This document shows, one piece after another, positions 43,420-52,513 of a DNA stretch of 64,000 nt. Positions within the stretch are counted from its first letter, which is position 1. Each line of letters opens with the position of its first letter. Origin of the DNA: Mesorhizobium sp. dw_380 (lineage in GTDB: Bacteria; Pseudomonadota; Alphaproteobacteria; Rhizobiales; Rhizobiaceae); contig NZ_JAFFIW010000002.1 of the NCBI RefSeq assembly GCF_018588885.1, forward strand, positions 186,001 to 250,000, given 5' to 3'. The notes beneath the pieces were generated by a model. The model was not told the DNA's origin and did not search any database. It was given only the letters and a program-made list of their open reading frames with translations. The position numbers and the translations under genes were made by a program.

Positions 43420-44496
43420 TCATCTCACCAATGCGCCTCCACCTTGCCCGAAATAATGCACGCGGGCCGGCTCGCAGGATATCACCACCATCGCATCGGG
43501 CCTGATGTCAGGCTGGCCGCGCAACAGCGCCTTCAGCCGCGCCTGCCCAGCGGCGAGCGTCACCACGGTATAGCCGCCCAGCGGCTCGACCTCGAACACC
43601 CGCGCCGGACGGCCCGGAGCCCCATCACCTTTTACCTCGTTGGGCCACGGTCTGACCTTGATGTCCTCCGGCCTCAGCCCGATCTCGACGGCGTCGGCCG
43701 GAGCCGCGCGATCAGCGATGCTGAGCGTGCCTTCGGCGGCCTCGACGCCGCTCTCGCCGCGAACGGCTTTGAGGATGTTCATGACAGGCGAACCGAGCAG
43801 CCGCGCCACATAGGTGCTCGCCGGGCGATCATAGATCTCGGCCGGCGCGCCGATCTGCCTGATCCTGCCATTGTCCAGGATCGCGATGCGGTCGGCGATC
43901 GACATCGCCTCTTCCTGGTCGTGGGTGACATAGATCAGTGTTTTGCCGAGCTCGCGCTGGATGCGCTTCAGCTCGACACGCGTCTCCTCGCGCAGCCTGG
44001 CGTCGAGCGCCGAGATCGGGTCATCCATCAGATAGGCATTGGGGTCGCGCACCAGCGCGCGCGCAATCGCCACGCGCTGCCGCTCGCCGCCCGAAAGCTG
44101 CGCCGGCGGCTTGTGCAGGATATGCCCGATATGCAGCTTGGCCGCGACGTCGGCAGCGCGCCTTTCGATCTCGGCCTCGGCGACTTTGCGTTCCACAAGC
44201 GGGAAGCGGACATTGTCGCCCGCGCTCATATGCGGGAACAGCGCCAGGTTCTGGAACACCATCGCGACGTTGCGTTCGGCCGGCGACACCGTGTTGACCG
44301 GTCTGCCGCCGATCAGGATTTCTCCGGCGTCCGGGCTCTCCAGCCCGAGCACCAGGCGCAGGATTGTCGACTTGCCCGACAGCGGCGGCCCGAAGAAGCA
44401 GAAGAACTCGTTATCGTTGACCGTGAACGAGGCGTCGTCGACAGCAAGCGTTGTTCCGTAGCTTTTCGTGACATTGCGGAAAACGATATCGGCCAT
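43420..44496 (-). CDS. CUT1 ABC transporter ATP-binding protein A (Asp in place of catalytic Glu)
   Basis: A 358-residue MalK/UgpC-type ATPase with C-terminal TOBE region. Walker A is GPPLSGKST (36-44), Q-loop Gln82, signature LSGGE (134-138) and switch His192. Walker B reads YLMDD (155-159), so the catalytic glutamate is an aspartate, Asp159. The partner ATPase encoded just upstream has the opposite defect, a degenerate signature with an intact Glu. Two different ATPases in one CUT1 operon recall the glycerol importer GlpSTPQV of Rhizobium. The gene starts four bases after the partner's stop. Confidence 0.9.
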   Translation of the reverse strand: MADIVFRNVTKSYGTTLAVDDASFTVNDNEFFCFFGPPLSGKSTILRLVLGLESPDAGEILIGGRPVNTVSPAERNVAMVFQNLALFPHMSAGDNVRFPLVERKVAEAEIERRAADVAAKLHIGHILHKPPAQLSGGERQRVAIARALVRDPNAYLMDDPISALDARLREETRVELKRIQRELGKTLIYVTHDQEEAMSIADRIAILDNGRIRQIGAPAEIYDRPASTYVARLLGSPVMNILKAVRGESGVEAAEGTLSIADRAAPADAVEIGLRPEDIKVRPWPNEVKGDGAPGRPARVFEVEPLGGYTVVTLAAGQARLKALLRGQPDIRPDAMVVISCEPARVHYFGQGGGALVR

Positions 44497-44500
44497 GGTT

Positions 44501-45592
44501 TCAGCCCACCCTCACGGCAAGTCCGCTGGCGGCGTCGAAGACGCGCACCGATGAAGACAGCGGCGCGACGACAGCTGTCTGCCCGATTGACAGCCCGACA
44601 TCATTGTCGAACACCGCCTTCACGGCGCCCTCGCCCTGGCCGAGATGAACGATGGTGCGCGCGCCGATCCGCTCGACGAAGGTGACAGGCATGGCGAGCC
44701 CGCGCCCATCCTGCGCCAACGCCACCTGCTCCGGCCGGAAGCCGTAGAGCACGTCACCACGTGCACCACGCAAGGTGGCCGCCAACTCATCCGGCAATGG
44801 CGGCGTGATGCCCAGCGGCCCGAGATCGACGACCAGGCCGCGATCACTCTCCGCCGGCCGGCCTCTGAGCAGGTTCATGCCCGGCGCGCCGATGAAGCGG
44901 GCGACGAAGACATTGGCCGGATTGTTGTAGACCTCGAGCGGCGTGCCGACCTGCTGCAGCACGCCACGGTCCATCACGGCGATACGGTCGGCCATGGTCA
45001 TCGCTTCGAGCTGATCATGCGTTACATAGACCATGGTCTGCCTGAACTGGCGCTGCAGTTGCTTGAGCTCGGTGCGCATGACCGCCCGGAAGGCCGCATC
45101 GACATTGGACAGTGGCTCGTCCAGCAAGAAGATCGCCGGCTCCATGATCGCCGAGCGGCCGATCGCCACGCGCTGCAAGATATTGACCGATAGCCGATCG
45201 GCGTTACGCTCCAGCAGCGGCGTCAGCTGCAGCAACTCGGCTATGGCGCCGACACGCCGGTCGATCTCGGCTTTCGCCGCACCGCGCATCCTCGGCCCAT
45301 AGGCCAAGTTCTGGCGCACCGTCATATGGGTGAAGATGGCGTAGTTCTGGAACACGAAGCCGACGCCGCGCCGACCCATCGGCACGCCGGCCATGTCGCG
45401 CTCGCCAAACAGGATCTTGCCGCTGGTCGGCTCCTCCATGCCGGCGATCATGTTCATCGTCGTCGACTTGCCGCAGCCCGAGGGCCCGAGCAGCGCCATG
45501 AACTCGCCGTCCGCGATTTCGAGGTCCATGGTCTTCAGCGCGGTGAAGTCGCCGAATGTCTTGGTGAGGTTGCGCAGCTGGATCGCGCTCAT
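44501..45592 (-). CDS. CUT1 ABC transporter ATP-binding protein B (degenerate signature motif)
   Basis: A 363-residue MalK-type ATPase. Walker A GPSGCGKST (36-44), Q-loop Gln82, Walker B FLLDE with Glu159 and His192 are intact, but the ABC signature, normally LSGGQ, is LSVNI (134-138, within NADRLSVNILQRVAIGRS). The DNA reads cleanly through this region. ATG 45592 overlaps the permease stop; the longer open frame upstream is antisense noise. With protein A it should form a heterodimer with one complete and one degenerate ATP site. Confidence 0.9.
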   Translation of the reverse strand: MSAIQLRNLTKTFGDFTALKTMDLEIADGEFMALLGPSGCGKSTTMNMIAGMEEPTSGKILFGERDMAGVPMGRRGVGFVFQNYAIFTHMTVRQNLAYGPRMRGAAKAEIDRRVGAIAELLQLTPLLERNADRLSVNILQRVAIGRSAIMEPAIFLLDEPLSNVDAAFRAVMRTELKQLQRQFRQTMVYVTHDQLEAMTMADRIAVMDRGVLQQVGTPLEVYNNPANVFVARFIGAPGMNLLRGRPAESDRGLVVDLGPLGITPPLPDELAATLRGARGDVLYGFRPEQVALAQDGRGLAMPVTFVERIGARTIVHLGQGEGAVKAVFDNDVGLSIGQTAVVAPLSSSVRVFDAASGLAVRVG

Positions 45593-46548
45593 GCCGCCAC
45601 CTGCCTTGCCCGCGCCATGCGCTTCATGGCGAACACCGCGACGATCGAGAGCACGATCAGGATGGCGAGCGCGATCGCCGCCACATAGCCCCAGATCAGG
45701 TCCTGCGTGGTGACCTTGTAGATGTAGACCGAGATCGTTTCCGTGGCGACGCCGGGTCCGCCGCCGGTCATGATGTAGAGCGTGTCGAAGATCTTGAAGT
45801 TCTCGATCACGCGGATCGCCAGCGCGATGATGATGATCGTCTTCATCTTCGGCAGCACGATGGTGACGAAACGCTGCCACGGATTGGCACCTAAAAGTGT
45901 CGCCGCCTTGATCTGGTCCTCCGGTACCCCGACCAGCCCGGCAAGCAGGATGAGGAACATCAGCGGCGTCCATTGCCAGATATCGGCGATCATCACCGCG
46001 ATCAGCGCCAGCGCCGGGTCCGACAGCCAGGCGATGGTGACGCGTGTACCCGTGACGGTGGACAGGATGTCGTTCACCGGGCCGCCGGACTGGAACAGCA
46101 TGAAGAACATGTAGCCGGCCACCGCGGGCACCACCATCATCGGCATCAGCAGGATCGAATAGAAGATGCGCTTGCCCGGAAAATCGTCGGCGAACAGCGT
46201 CGCCAGCGCCAGCCCGAGCAGGAACTCGGCTGGCACGCAGACGATCATGACGATGGCCGTGCGCTTAAGCGCGCTCCAGAAGCGCGCATCGGCGGCAAGG
46301 TCGGTGTAGTTGGCGAAGCTGTTCCACATCTCCCACGCATTCCACCAGCCGATGCCCGAGAGCGGCGACCAGTCGGTGACGCTGATGTAGAGCTGCATCA
46401 AGAGCGGAAAGGCTGAGATGAACAGCACCAGGATCTGCGCCGGCAAGGTCAGCCGGAAGCCCAGCCGCGCCCCCTCGTCTCGAGGAGCCGGCTTCGCGCG
46501 CGCGGCGCCCATTTCGTCCTCCGAAACAGCCACGGTCACCGCGCTCAT
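45589..46548 (-). CDS. CUT1 ABC transporter permease (MalF/UgpA type)
   Basis: A 319-residue inner-membrane permease with six predicted helices and the cytoplasmic coupling loop [18 protein letters not shown] (EAA motif), which contacts an ATPase subunit. The N-terminus has an acidic, alanine-rich cytosolic tail. ATG 46548 overlaps the stop of the upstream permease (ATGA) and its own stop overlaps the start of ATPase B. It pairs with the permease at 46545-47405. Confidence 0.9.
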   Translation of the reverse strand: MSAVTVAVSEDEMGAARAKPAPRDEGARLGFRLTLPAQILVLFISAFPLLMQLYISVTDWSPLSGIGWWNAWEMWNSFANYTDLAADARFWSALKRTAIVMIVCVPAEFLLGLALATLFADDFPGKRIFYSILLMPMMVVPAVAGYMFFMLFQSGGPVNDILSTVTGTRVTIAWLSDPALALIAVMIADIWQWTPLMFLILLAGLVGVPEDQIKAATLLGANPWQRFVTIVLPKMKTIIIIALAIRVIENFKIFDTLYIMTGGGPGVATETISVYIYKVTTQDLIWGYVAAIALAILIVLSIVAVFAMKRMARARQVAA

Positions 46549-47405
46549 TGCTTGAGCGCCCCAAAGGTCAGCCCGCGCACCAAATGGCGCTGGATGGCAA
46601 TGCCCATGATGACGGGCGGCACGGCGGCGATGAGTCCAAGCGCTGCCTTGGCGCCATAGAGCTGACCGGTCATCGAGGACGACAGCGAGGCCATGTAGAC
46701 AGGGATGGTCACCCATTCGCGCGTCGTCAGAAGCAGCGCGATCAGATAGTCCGACCAGTTGAGGATGAAGACGAACAGCGCCGCACTCGCCAGCGGCGCA
46801 CGCATCATCGGCAGCGTGATGCGGGTGAAGACACGCAGCCGCGAACAGCCCTCGACCAGCGCTGCCTCCTCGATCTCACGCGGCATGTCGTCGAAGAAGG
46901 TCTTCATCAGCCAGAAGGCGAACGGCAAGGTGACGATGCCGTAGATCAGCGCCAGGCCCCACCAGCTGTCGGTGAAATTCAGGAACGCCCACATGATCAT
47001 CACCGGGATCATCACCGCCATCGGCGGAAACAGCCTGAGCTGGATCAGCGCCAGCGGCAGGTTCTGGCCCGAGCCGAAGCGCGACAGCCCGTAGGCGGCC
47101 GCCGTGCCCGCCGACATGGCGATCGCGGTGCCGAACACCGCCGACAGCAGCGACGACAGGATCGGCTTCAGCGCGGTGCGGTCGAGCGCCACGATCAGGC
47201 TGTTGGTGGACTCGCCGAAGACGAACCGGAAATTGCTGAGCGTCGGGTTCTTCGGCCACCATGTCAGGTCGGCGCCCGTCGCCGACCATTCGGCGATCGG
47301 TTTGAAGGCCATCGATACCATCCACAGGATCGGCACCAGCGTCACCGCCATCGCCGCGAGGATCGCGGCATAGCGGAATATCTCGAAGGGGACGGAACGC
47401 TTCAT
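46545..47405 (-). CDS. CUT1 ABC transporter permease (MalG/UgpE type)
   Basis: A 286-residue second permease with six helices and the coupling loop [17 protein letters not shown]. The opening [23 protein letters not shown] is typical of the MalG group. It comes first after the binding-protein gene, from which it is separated by 82 bp with GC-rich stem-loops. Two distinct permeases and two distinct ATPases make this a fully heteromeric importer. Confidence 0.9.
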   Translation of the reverse strand: MKRSVPFEIFRYAAILAAMAVTLVPILWMVSMAFKPIAEWSATGADLTWWPKNPTLSNFRFVFGESTNSLIVALDRTALKPILSSLLSAVFGTAIAMSAGTAAAYGLSRFGSGQNLPLALIQLRLFPPMAVMIPVMIMWAFLNFTDSWWGLALIYGIVTLPFAFWLMKTFFDDMPREIEEAALVEGCSRLRVFTRITLPMMRAPLASAALFVFILNWSDYLIALLLTTREWVTIPVYMASLSSSMTGQLYGAKAALGLIAAVPPVIMGIAIQRHLVRGLTFGALKQ

Positions 47406-47435
47406 CTGGCTGCTTTTGCTGGTGGCGTTGACTGC

Positions 47436-47466
47436 GGAGGGGAAGAGCTTTCGCCCCTCCCCTCCG
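47436..47466 (-). promoter_or_regulatory. Intercistronic stem-loop after the CUT1 binding-protein gene
   Basis: GGAGGGG (47436-47442) can pair with either of two CCCCTCC copies (47454-47460 or 47459-47465), and a second small hairpin CTGATCC/GGATCAG (47470-47491) overlaps the stop codon. The structures fill the 82-bp gap before the permease gene. Confidence 0.5.
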
Positions 47467-47487
47467 GCTCTGATCCAGGGAGACGGA

Positions 47488-49101
47488 TCAGCTGATCGGA
47501 TCGAGAACGGTCGGCCAGGCCTCCTTGTTGGTCCTGATGGCTTCGAGCAGTTTGTCCTCGCCGATGCGCCGGGCGATCTTCTTCCACTCGGCCTCGGTGT
47601 CGGCCATCGCCTGCTCAGGCGTTTTGGCCTTGGTCAGCGAGGCCATGAGATTTTCGTCCAGCGCGTTATGGAAGGCGGTGGCGCCGGGATAGTTGATGGT
47701 CGGCACCGTGCGGGCGACCGTCTCGCGCACCACGTCCATGTGGTAGGCGTGATAGGTCTGGCGCACCAGCGGATCGGAGAAATCCGAAAGCCGGAACGGA
47801 TCGAGATAGCCGCCGGGGTTGGCGCTCATCCAGGCGTAGATGCGGGCCGAACCCAGCCATTGCAGCAGGAGATAGGCGGCCTCCTGGTTTTTCGACTGCG
47901 ACGAGACCATGCCGGTCAGCGAGAACCACAGCACCGAGCGGCTGATCAGCTTGCCGTCGATCTCGCGGCCGGGCGGCAGCATCGAGCCGATCTTGCCGGT
48001 GACAGCCGAATCCTTGTTGCCGGCATTGTCGAGGAATTTTGGCAGGTTGGAGAAGGCGCAGGTCATCGCCGTGCCGCCCTTGGCGAAATTACCGTACTGC
48101 TCCGGCCAGCCCCACGAGATCGCGTCCGGCGAGTGATGAGCGAGCGAAGCGACATATTCGTTGGTGGCGGCGATACCGTGCTCGGAATTGATCAGCGGCT
48201 TGCCGTCGTCACCGAACAGGAACTGGTTGGGCGAGGCCATCGAGACATAGCGCTGGTACCAGTTGGTGTAGCCCCAGCCCTGGTTGCGCAGGTCGGTCGA
48301 GCCGAACAGGCCCTTGTCCGGGCGCTGGAAGAAGGCGGCGATGTCGCCGTGCTGCTTCCAGGTCTTCGGCGGCGCCAGATCGTAGCCGTATTTGTCCTTG
48401 AAGGCCTTCTTTTCGGCTTCGTCGCCGAACAGGTCGCTGCGGTAGACCCAGGTCTGGAAGTCGCCGTCGAGCGACACGCCATAGTTGGAGCCGCGATATT
48501 TGTTGAGCAGCGACACGCCCTTGGCGCCGTCGACATAGCCGGTCTTGGGATCGTCCCATTCGGGCTTGTACTGGGCGACGAAATCGTCGAGCTTGGCGAT
48601 GCCGCCGGTTTCGGCGAGGTCGCCGAGGCGGTTCCATTCGGTGGAGTAGATGTCATAGGCCCCACCCTTGGTGGAGATATCCTGCATCGTCTTGGTGAAT
48701 TCCTGGCCGTTCGGCAGGCCGACGATTTCGATCGGAATGCCGGTCTCTTTCTCCCACAGTTCCTTGATCGACGGCGCGCCGGCCGGGAAAGGCTGCGTGA
48801 GCTGGCCGATAGAGCCATCCGACAGGCCGAGCACGATTTTGGCCGGCGCCTTGCCGGCGCCCTTCAGCGCCTTGGCCGCCTCGATGGCGCGGCCTTCGGG
48901 CGTGTCGGCTCCATATTGATAACGCTCGGCGCCCTCGAAGCCGGTCGGGCCGCCGATCATGCCCGGCGCCAAGGCGTCGGCGGCGTAGGCGCGGCCAGGA
49001 CGAATGAATTGGGGTGCGATACCTGCCGCGGCTACGAATACCGCCGCCTTTCCTCCGGACGCCAGCAATCGGCGCCGCGACATGCGGATCAGATCAGACA
49101 T
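47488..49101 (-). CDS. CUT1 ABC transporter substrate-binding protein, Tat-exported
   Basis: A 537-residue extracellular solute-binding protein of the MalE-like class. The N-terminus carries a twin-arginine signal (SRRRLLASG followed by a hydrophobic stretch ending near AYAAD), so it is probably exported folded. The body shows [51 protein letters not shown] and [18 protein letters not shown]. At about 500 mature residues it is longer than most sugar binders. ATG 49101 follows GAGGGAGG. It is the promoter-proximal gene of the fourteen-gene minus-strand run, divergent from a LacI-type regulator. Confidence 0.88.
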   Translation of the reverse strand: MSDLIRMSRRRLLASGGKAAVFVAAAGIAPQFIRPGRAYAADALAPGMIGGPTGFEGAERYQYGADTPEGRAIEAAKALKGAGKAPAKIVLGLSDGSIGQLTQPFPAGAPSIKELWEKETGIPIEIVGLPNGQEFTKTMQDISTKGGAYDIYSTEWNRLGDLAETGGIAKLDDFVAQYKPEWDDPKTGYVDGAKGVSLLNKYRGSNYGVSLDGDFQTWVYRSDLFGDEAEKKAFKDKYGYDLAPPKTWKQHGDIAAFFQRPDKGLFGSTDLRNQGWGYTNWYQRYVSMASPNQFLFGDDGKPLINSEHGIAATNEYVASLAHHSPDAISWGWPEQYGNFAKGGTAMTCAFSNLPKFLDNAGNKDSAVTGKIGSMLPPGREIDGKLISRSVLWFSLTGMVSSQSKNQEAAYLLLQWLGSARIYAWMSANPGGYLDPFRLSDFSDPLVRQTYHAYHMDVVRETVARTVPTINYPGATAFHNALDENLMASLTKAKTPEQAMADTEAEWKKIARRIGEDKLLEAIRTNKEAWPTVLDPIS

Positions 49102-49271
49102 TGGAATTCCTCCCTCAGGGCCAATGTTTCCTCCACGAGCCCATGAGGGATATTGACGGCAGGATCGGAAGGCTGTCAACATCATAAATAATCAAAACAC
49201 CTCACAACATCGCAATGAGGCCAGGAAATGCGTCATACCAAGGTTCAATTAGCGCTCCCCATGCCTCGATT

Positions 49272-49375
49272 TGATGGGAAATGTGCTCTCTCTGCCCGGC
49301 GCGATCGTGTCGGGCGACTTGATTTAGCCCAGCGGCTTGCGCATCGGCCAAGGCCGGATACATCATTTCCCATCA
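49272..49375. promoter_or_regulatory. Widely spaced 12-bp inverted repeat in a divergent control region
   Basis: TGATGGGAAATG (49272-49283) and CATTTCCCATCA (49364-49375) are perfect inverted copies 80 bp apart in the 357-bp gap between the Tat binding-protein gene and the LacI-type gene. They could be two sites for the regulator that form a DNA loop. The gap also holds an AT-rich stretch near 49181-49201 and no gene. Confidence 0.45.
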
Positions 49376-49458
49376 GAATCGCGGATACAGAGGAGCCGTT
49401 GCCATCAGGCCGGTTGCCGGCATTGCGTGATCTTGATGCGTTGAGGAGATGAAAGACG

Positions 49459-50487
49459 GTGCGTTCCACCCTGACTGACATTGCCCGGGAAGCCGGCGTT
49501 TCCGCCGCCACTGTCGACCGCGTGCTCAACAACCGTCCCGGCGTGCGAGCGCGCACGCGCGAGATCGTGCTCGAGATGGCGCAGCGTCTCGGCTACATCG
49601 CCGACAGCCCGAACGGCGCGCCGCTGCGGCCCGCGCCCGGCGAGATCATCAGGCTCGACTTCGCGCTGCCGGCCGGCACCAACTCCTTCATCAAGGTGCT
49701 GCACCGCCACATCGAGGCGCAGGCCCTGGCGCGCCCCGATCTCGACGTCCACATCGCCACCATAGAAGGCTTCAATCCCGACCGGCTCGCCCGCCTGCTG
49801 CAGGATTTGCGAGGGCAGACGCAAGGCGTCGGCGTCATCGCCCTCGACCATCCGACGGTACGCGAGGCGATCCGCTCGCTATCGGCCAACGACGTCAAGG
49901 TGGTGACCATCGCCTCCGACATCCTGCATGTGCCGAGGGTCGCCTATATCGGCATCGACAACCGCGCCGCCGGGCGGCTGGCCGGCTATCTGCTCAACCG
50001 TTTCATGGGATCGGAACGCCCCGGCAAGGTGGCGCTGTTCGCCGGGTCGCTGTCCTATCGCGGCCACGAGGAGCGCGAAATGGGGTTCCGCCATATCCTG
50101 ACCGAGGAATCACCCAATCTCGAGATCGTCGAGATGCGCGAAATGCTCGATGACCGCGAGAAGGCCTATTCAGAGGCATCAGCACTCCTGGAACGGCACC
50201 CCGATCTTGCCGCGATCTACAATGTCGGCGCCGGCAACACTGGCATAGCCCGTGCGCTCAAGGAGCGCGGCCGCGCGCAATCCATGGTCTTCCTCGGGCA
50301 TGAGGTGACGGATGGCACCAAGGACCTGCTGCTCGACGGCACGCTCGACGCGGTCATCGACCAGAACCCGCGCGTCGAGGCCCGCGAGGCGCTCAACACC
50401 TTGACCCATGCGGTCCAGGGCTTGCCCTATGAATTGCACCAGCCGAGGCTGCAGGTGATCTTCAAGGAAAACATCCCGGAGATTTGA
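49459..50487 (+). CDS. LacI-family transcriptional regulator
   Basis: A 342-residue regulator. The helix-turn-helix is at the very N-terminus (LTDIAREAGVSAATVDRVL, residues 4-22), followed by a hinge and a type-1 periplasmic-binding-like effector domain (VGVIALDHPTVREAI, VAYIGIDNRAAGRLAGYLL, FLGHEVTDGTKDLLLDG). GAGGAG lies before a GTG start at 49459. The gene is divergent from the long catabolic operon (49101 down to 34995), which it probably controls. Confidence 0.9.
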   Translation: MRSTLTDIAREAGVSAATVDRVLNNRPGVRARTREIVLEMAQRLGYIADSPNGAPLRPAPGEIIRLDFALPAGTNSFIKVLHRHIEAQALARPDLDVHIATIEGFNPDRLARLLQDLRGQTQGVGVIALDHPTVREAIRSLSANDVKVVTIASDILHVPRVAYIGIDNRAAGRLAGYLLNRFMGSERPGKVALFAGSLSYRGHEEREMGFRHILTEESPNLEIVEMREMLDDREKAYSEASALLERHPDLAAIYNVGAGNTGIARALKERGRAQSMVFLGHEVTDGTKDLLLDGTLDAVIDQNPRVEAREALNTLTHAVQGLPYELHQPRLQVIFKENIPEI

Positions 50488-50499
50488 CGGAGCCGGGTG

Positions 50500-50532
50500 A
50501 TCGGGCAGCGCCGCAAACGCGCACTGCCCGAT
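50500..50532. terminator. Bidirectional stem-loop between convergent genes
   Basis: ATCGGGCAG (50500-50508) and CTGCCCGAT (50524-50532) form a 9-bp stem between the stop of the LacI-type gene (50487) and the stop of the binding-protein gene (50542). Position suggests termination for both strands. Confidence 0.6.
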
Positions 50533-50541
50533 GATTCTGGC

Positions 50542-51561
50542 CTACTGGACGGCAGCGACTTGCGCTGCGGCTGCATCGACAAAGCTCTTGTCGACCCATT
50601 TGCCATAGTCGATCGATCCTTTCAACAGCCCGGCGCTCGCCATGAATTTTTCTTCGCTCTTGAGCGCTTCGATCGCATCGTCGGTGAGTTTCGGATCCTG
50701 GTGGAAGACGCCGTCGGCATAGGTCTTGCGGACGGATTTTTCCGACGACTTGGTCGCCTCTACAAAAGTCTTGATCGTCTCCTCGGGATGCGCGTCGGCC
50801 CAGCGCGAGATTTCGATGTCGACTTTCAGCAGCCGCTTGACCAGATCGGGATATTTGGCTGCGAAGGCGCCATTGACCGAGATGACGTTGGGCACGTTCC
50901 ATTCCGGATGGGTACTGGTGTCAAAGAGGACGCGCGCCTCGCCGGTATCGACCAGCTTGGCCGCCGTCGAGTCCGTCTCGACGATGGCGTCGATGTCGCC
51001 GCGCAGCAGCGCCGGGCCGGACGCCTCGAATGGCAGGTTCAATCCTTCGACATCACTCGTCGTCAGGCCGACGCTGTTCAGCGCCTTGCTGAAATTCGAA
51101 TGCCGGACCGTGCCGGTGAGATAGGCGACCTTCTTGCCCTTGAGGTCCTGCAGCGCCTTCAGCGGCGAGTCCGCCTTGACGACGATGTAGGAGCCGCCCG
51201 CTTTGACATAGTTCGACAGGCCGATCAGTTTGACGTCGGCGCCGGACGCGGCGACACGCAGCGCCGGATTGTTGCCGGTATAGGTGAACTCGATGGCGCC
51301 GGTGGCCAAAGCCGTCGTCGCCTCAGAGCCGCCATTGAACGTCACCAGCTCGACCTTGATGCCGTCCTTGGCGAATTCCTTCTCCCACCAGCCGTCCTTC
51401 TGGGCGAGAACGAATTTGAGGTGCCCGGGCGCGGTGCTGCCGATGCGGATGACATCGGGCTTGTCCTGCGCGAAGGCCGGCATGCCGCCAAGGCCGATGG
51501 CGACGGCAATCGCGCCCTTCAGGAGCAGCCGGCGAAATCCATCGAATGCGATACTGGACAT
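50542..51561 (-). CDS. Ssu/Tau/nitrate-type ABC transporter substrate-binding protein
   Basis: A 339-residue periplasmic binding protein of the SsuA/TauA (NMT1-like) family. It has a signal peptide ending near MPAFA-Q, then VIRIGSTAPGHLKFVLAQKDGWWE, VELVTFNGGSEATTALATGAIEF, LKGKKVAYLTGTVRHSNFSKAL and an Arg/Trp-rich C-terminal lobe. The family binds sulfonates, taurine, nitrate or pyrimidine precursors. It is the last gene of an operon with permease, ATPase, ferredoxin and flavoprotein genes, so an organosulfur substrate is a reasonable guess. Confidence 0.88.
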   Translation of the reverse strand: MSSIAFDGFRRLLLKGAIAVAIGLGGMPAFAQDKPDVIRIGSTAPGHLKFVLAQKDGWWEKEFAKDGIKVELVTFNGGSEATTALATGAIEFTYTGNNPALRVAASGADVKLIGLSNYVKAGGSYIVVKADSPLKALQDLKGKKVAYLTGTVRHSNFSKALNSVGLTTSDVEGLNLPFEASGPALLRGDIDAIVETDSTAAKLVDTGEARVLFDTSTHPEWNVPNVISVNGAFAAKYPDLVKRLLKVDIEISRWADAHPEETIKTFVEATKSSEKSVRKTYADGVFHQDPKLTDDAIEALKSEEKFMASAGLLKGSIDYGKWVDKSFVDAAAAQVAAVQ

Positions 51562-51595
51562 GGAAAAATCCTTCCTGATTGGCTGAATGAACGGC

Positions 51596-52501
51596 TCAAA
51601 TGAGCGAGGTCTCGGACTGGCCCTTCCAGGCGGTCGCCCAGCGCTCGAACCAGACGAGCAGGTAATTGACGGTCAGGCCGATGACGGTGAGCGTCAGGAT
51701 GCCGGCATACATGTCGGCCGTTTCCATCATCAGCTGCGAGTTCTGGATGAGGAAGCCGAGGCCGGACTTCGCCGCCAGCATCTCGGCGCCGATGACCGCG
51801 AACAGCGAGGATTTCACCGCCAGCCGCGCGCCGGCGACGATCGAGGGAATGCTGGCCGGCAGGATGACCTTTCGGAACAGATCGAAGTCGGATGTACCCA
51901 TCGAGCGCGCCGCCTTGATCAGCAGCGGATCGACCGATTTGACACCGCTGATCGTGTTGACGAGGAGAAAAAAGACCGAGGAGTAGAAAGTGATCGCCAC
52001 CTTCGATTCCTCACCGATACCGAGCAGCAGGATGAACACCGGCAGCAGCGCGAATTGCGAGGTGTTGCGCAGCGTCTGGACGAGCAGGTCGCTGACCTTC
52101 TCGAACAGCGCATAGCGACCCATCAGGAGACCGAGCGGAATGGCCACCACCACGCCGAGCGCGAAGCCAATCGCCGCACGCTGCAGGCTGATGCCGATAT
52201 GCTCGATCAGGACGCCCGAGGCGAGCAGATCCCACCAGGCGACAAGCACCTCGCTCAGCGGCGGAAAGAAGATACGGTTCAGCCAGCCGAGCCGCGGCGC
52301 GATCTCCCACAGCAGGAAAAACAGGCCGAGCAGCGGCAGGCCATAGAGGAAGGTGCCGGCTTGCGCCATCCTCTTTCGGGCTTTGGCCCCCTGGACGACG
52401 CCGCGCGCCTTGACCGCCGGAACTTTTGCCGGACCAGCGACCTCACCGGCAACGCTGTGAAAGCCGATGGCGGGGCCAAATTTTTCGGTCAGGTAAGCCA
52501 T
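51596..52501 (-). CDS. Ssu/Tau-type ABC transporter permease
   Basis: A 301-residue permease of the BPD_transp_1 family with an N-terminal cytosolic tail, about six helices and the coupling segment IKAARSMGTSDFDLFRKVILP (EAA loop). GIGISLQRA-type sequence (IEHIGISLQRAAIGFALG) is typical of SsuC/TauC. It lies between the ATPase and binding-protein genes of the same operon. Confidence 0.9.
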   Translation of the reverse strand: MAYLTEKFGPAIGFHSVAGEVAGPAKVPAVKARGVVQGAKARKRMAQAGTFLYGLPLLGLFFLLWEIAPRLGWLNRIFFPPLSEVLVAWWDLLASGVLIEHIGISLQRAAIGFALGVVVAIPLGLLMGRYALFEKVSDLLVQTLRNTSQFALLPVFILLLGIGEESKVAITFYSSVFFLLVNTISGVKSVDPLLIKAARSMGTSDFDLFRKVILPASIPSIVAGARLAVKSSLFAVIGAEMLAAKSGLGFLIQNSQLMMETADMYAGILTLTVIGLTVNYLLVWFERWATAWKGQSETSLI

Positions 52502-52513
52502 GTATCCAGCTCC

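Noticed and set aside
41321..43456. A 711-codon open frame on the plus strand
   Set aside because: It is antisense to the isomerase and MocA-type genes, which have clear family motifs and ribosome sites. The translation is rich in Arg, His, Asp and Val without domain motifs, as expected from high-GC third-position bias.
47416..49146. A 576-codon open frame on the plus strand
   Set aside because: Antisense to the Tat-exported binding protein; no domain or ribosome site.
49245..49260. An AGCGCT core at 49251-49256 as a third LacI operator
   Set aside because: Only the six-base core is palindromic; the flanks do not match the TGG...CCA arms of the two good sites.
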